Source of the DNA: Anolis sagrei
Lineage: Eukaryota; Chordata; Lepidosauria; Squamata; Anolidae
Direction: 5' to 3'
NCBI RefSeq assembly: GCF_037176765.1
Contig: NC_090023.1
Location: forward strand, 26,361,366 to 26,425,365
DNA: 64,000 nt
In this document: in pieces, positions 61,916-64,000 of the stretch
Layout: each line of letters starts with the position of its first letter
How positions within the stretch are numbered: the first letter of the stretch is position 1
Program-made: the position numbers and the translations under genes
Notes under the pieces: generated by a model
Databases searched by the model: none
What the model was told of the DNA's origin: nothing
Seen by the model: the letters and a program-made list of their open reading frames with translations, nothing else

Positions 61916-62419
61916 GCTACTCTGTTTGTGAACCTCTAACACTACACATTTCTCCAGGGCCTTGATGAGATGAAACTTGTTCTTTTAGACATTTTATGAA
62001 GGTAGCTTAACTCAACATTGTAAACGTAAACTCCAGCATGGGGCAAATTGCAGCCATGTTTTGGTGGCCCCTGGCCTCCAAAATGCTCCTCTGTAGCAAA
62101 TAGACCGCAGCCCCCATATTTTCTATAATCTTTAAGCACCCATTTTTCCAAACCAGAAGTCGATTTCCAGTCACTTCTTGCTTTCCCCACATTTCTTGGC
62201 TCCTAAGGGTCGAAGCCATAGAAAATTACTCCTTCGAACTGATAAAGGTGCATTTACTTGCTCAAGGATTTGTGGGGTGATCACAGCAATGTGGGCGGGA
62301 AATTAAATCAGAGCCTGTGTACCATCTACTCGTGTTCCCGTTCCTAGATTTATAAATTTGCTAAGAACAAAAGAAACTAACATTTAGATCCCCTTCCCCG
62401 CTTGTTATGTTATAGCCTT

Positions 62420-64000
62420 TCAAAGTTCTGATTCTTTCTCATTCCCATTCAGGTAATATTCATCGTCTGTTGTGGTATCAGAGTCTGATTCTGAAGAACT
62501 TGCTGAATCTTCTTCATGGATGTGAAGACGCTCCTTTGGGGAAGCACCTTTTGCGGAGATGTTTCTGTTGGCGAAACTCAAGTTCACCTGCTCTGGCCTG
62601 TTAAAGGAAAAACCCTCTTCGTCTTTCAGAGGCCGGGGGTTGTTTAGAAGGCACGGGCTCCACAACCGTCCTTCTGTGAGTGATCTCTTTATGTTATCTA
62701 AGAAAGTCTGCTGCTGCTCTTTCCCAAAGATACCAAACTCGATCGATGGGTACATCACACGCCTGGAACCAAGGGTCCTGCTACTGCCATCATATGCATC
62801 CCAATTTTCATTTTCGTCACAAGACAACAATTCAGAATAAGATTTAAACTTCCGACTGTGTCGACCACCAGGTCGCATCGCATTGCTTCCAGATACCAAG
62901 GGATCAGGAGAGTCTCGTATATAGGAACTTTCAGATAAATGTCGTTCACGTATTTTACTTAAATTTGAGACTGTCTCGACACAGGATTGATTAGGGTTTC
63001 CAAATCTGTTTGCCTGCTTTATATTTTCACAAGGACCAGATTCTTTAGGGAATGCCACCTCTTGTGGTGGACCGATGTTCGCCTTTGAATAATTTGTATG
63101 AACATTCAAATTCATTTTGGATGGAAGTGGGAAAAGGGAGGAGTCTGCAACATTAGTGTTCCCCTTCTGATTTGGAACTGCAATGCTAACTCTTGAGATA
63201 GGTTTATTGTTATTTTTCAAACCATCCTCACATACTTGGAAGTTACTATGTACCTTAGGAATGGTTTCTTTTGGAAACGAGATTGTAGAATCTTGTGCGG
63301 TCCCAGCTTTTGTCCTACTTGGTTTGGGACTGGGACTGGGACTTTTCCATTTCTGGTTGCACAAGTTTGTAAAAGGCCTTCGAATTTCACTGGAGAATGA
63401 TGAAGGTCCTTCGTGAATGTGCAGTTTCTTATTCTCAGTTTTATCAAGCATTATGCCTTCATATTCATCAAGTGAGGGGTTCTGATTCTTGTTGTTATTT
63501 CCTATTTGTTGAGACAACTCTGGAATACTGGATGAAATTGACACACAGTCTGGGTTACTCATCTCTAAAAGGGAGGCATCATTCTGTGAAAACACATTAC
63601 TTGTGAGTGATTTGGAAGTTACGGTTTTCTTACTGGAAAACTTTCGACTTGTCTTGTACATGGCTGCAAGTTTATTTTTAATGGATGACCTGTTTTTCCT
63701 TTTTTCTATGTCACTCGCTTTGTCTTTGGTGCAATCTGAGCTGAGCTTATTTTCGTCTGCTGAATCGTCAGGCAAATCTTTTGCGGTATTTGTAAGCTCA
63801 TCTTTAGGGGCGACTTTCTGGTGATCTGCAGAATTTTCTACAGGTCTCTGTGAACTCGTGCAAACTTTGTGTGGGGAAAAATTCTGAGACACGGGCTCTT
63901 TTTCAGTATTTGAGTAATCCAAACCACTCCTATTTGGTAGCAGGTCTGAATTCTTTGGGGAGATTGCATCCACTTGTAGAGCTTGTTTTGGGACATTTGA
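62420..64000 (-). CDS. EXPH5: EXPH5 (exophilin-5), C-terminal part of the large exon
   Basis: The frame is open from the window edge (64000) to the TGA at 62420-62422, giving about 526 C-terminal residues. Exophilin-5 (Slac2-b) is a large cytosolic Rab27 effector for vesicle transport; its N-terminal Rab-binding domain lies outside the window. The C-terminus is diagnostic: FLDNIKRSLTEGRLWSPCLL, NNPRPLKDEEGF, then an acidic tail with SSSESDSDTTTDDEYYLNG and KESEL, very like the human end as I recall it. The rest is polar, serine/asparagine/lysine-rich and probably disordered (for example KNKLAAMYKTSRKFSSKK). The human gene has most of its coding sequence in one very large last exon, which fits an intron-free frame here. 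It is followed on the same strand by POGLUT3, whose ATG is 4.6 kb away. Confidence 0.93.
   Translation of the reverse strand, partial: SNVPKQALQVDAISPKNSDLLPNRSGLDYSNTEKEPVSQNFSPHKVCTSSQRPVENSADHQKVAPKDELTNTAKDLPDDSADENKLSSDCTKDKASDIEKRKNRSSIKNKLAAMYKTSRKFSSKKTVTSKSLTSNVFSQNDASLLEMSNPDCVSISSSIPELSQQIGNNNKNQNPSLDEYEGIMLDKTENKKLHIHEGPSSFSSEIRRPFTNLCNQKWKSPSPSPKPSRTKAGTAQDSTISFPKETIPKVHSNFQVCEDGLKNNNKPISRVSIAVPNQKGNTNVADSSLFPLPSKMNLNVHTNYSKANIGPPQEVAFPKESGPCENIKQANRFGNPNQSCVETVSNLSKIRERHLSESSYIRDSPDPLVSGSNAMRPGGRHSRKFKSYSELLSCDENENWDAYDGSSRTLGSRRVMYPSIEFGIFGKEQQQTFLDNIKRSLTEGRLWSPCLLNNPRPLKDEEGFSFNRPEQVNLSFANRNISAKGASPKERLHIHEEDSASSSESDSDTTTDDEYYLNGNEKESEL

Overview
This window is vertebrate nuclear DNA. 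The interspersed repeats point to a squamate reptile, probably a lizard (inference): CR1 and L2 LINE ends, a BovB remnant, R4-type LINEs with a restriction-like endonuclease, Sauria-type and other tRNA-derived SINEs, and many small hAT-like palindromic elements. There are no operons or prokaryotic features. Host genes are split into short exons, and most of the sequence is repeats.

Three host genes are read with good support, all on the minus strand. At the right edge is the C-terminal coding exon of EXPH5 (exophilin-5), with its stop at 62420-62422 and still open at base 64000. To its left lies a complete POGLUT3 (KDELC2) gene: eight coding exons between 57789 and 31112. They join in phase to a 521-residue protein with a signal peptide, a filamin-like N-terminal domain, a CAP10 glucosyltransferase domain and a C-terminal KDEL. 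Further left are six exons of the C11orf65 (MFI) orthologue between 15052 and 3875; its first coding exon and last exon(s) were not found. The order EXPH5 - POGLUT3 - C11orf65 on one strand matches human 11q22.3 beside ATM. Two further minus-strand exon-like stretches (2460-2624 and 1548-1631) are unassigned.

The most notable mobile element is a 3.9 kb LINE in a C11orf65 intron, in the same orientation as the gene. It has one uninterrupted ORF of about 1,080 codons: AP-endonuclease, reverse transcriptase and a C-terminal C2H2 finger. Its stop codon sits inside the TAAG-repeat tail, so there is almost no 3' UTR. Three short 3' ends of the same family lie elsewhere in the window. Other accessory items are a frameshifted processed copy of NDUFS5, a 1.1 kb GGAA-type array, and an element carrying two unrelated minisatellites (about 79 bp and about 128 bp units). 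That element sits inside an older repeat that was also hit by a CR1 and another LINE. Several hAT-like elements still have 8-bp target duplications.

I see no new gene system. The items that most deserve a second look are the intact LINE, the unassigned exons, the two-minisatellite element and the nested repeat at 53.2-56.6 kb.
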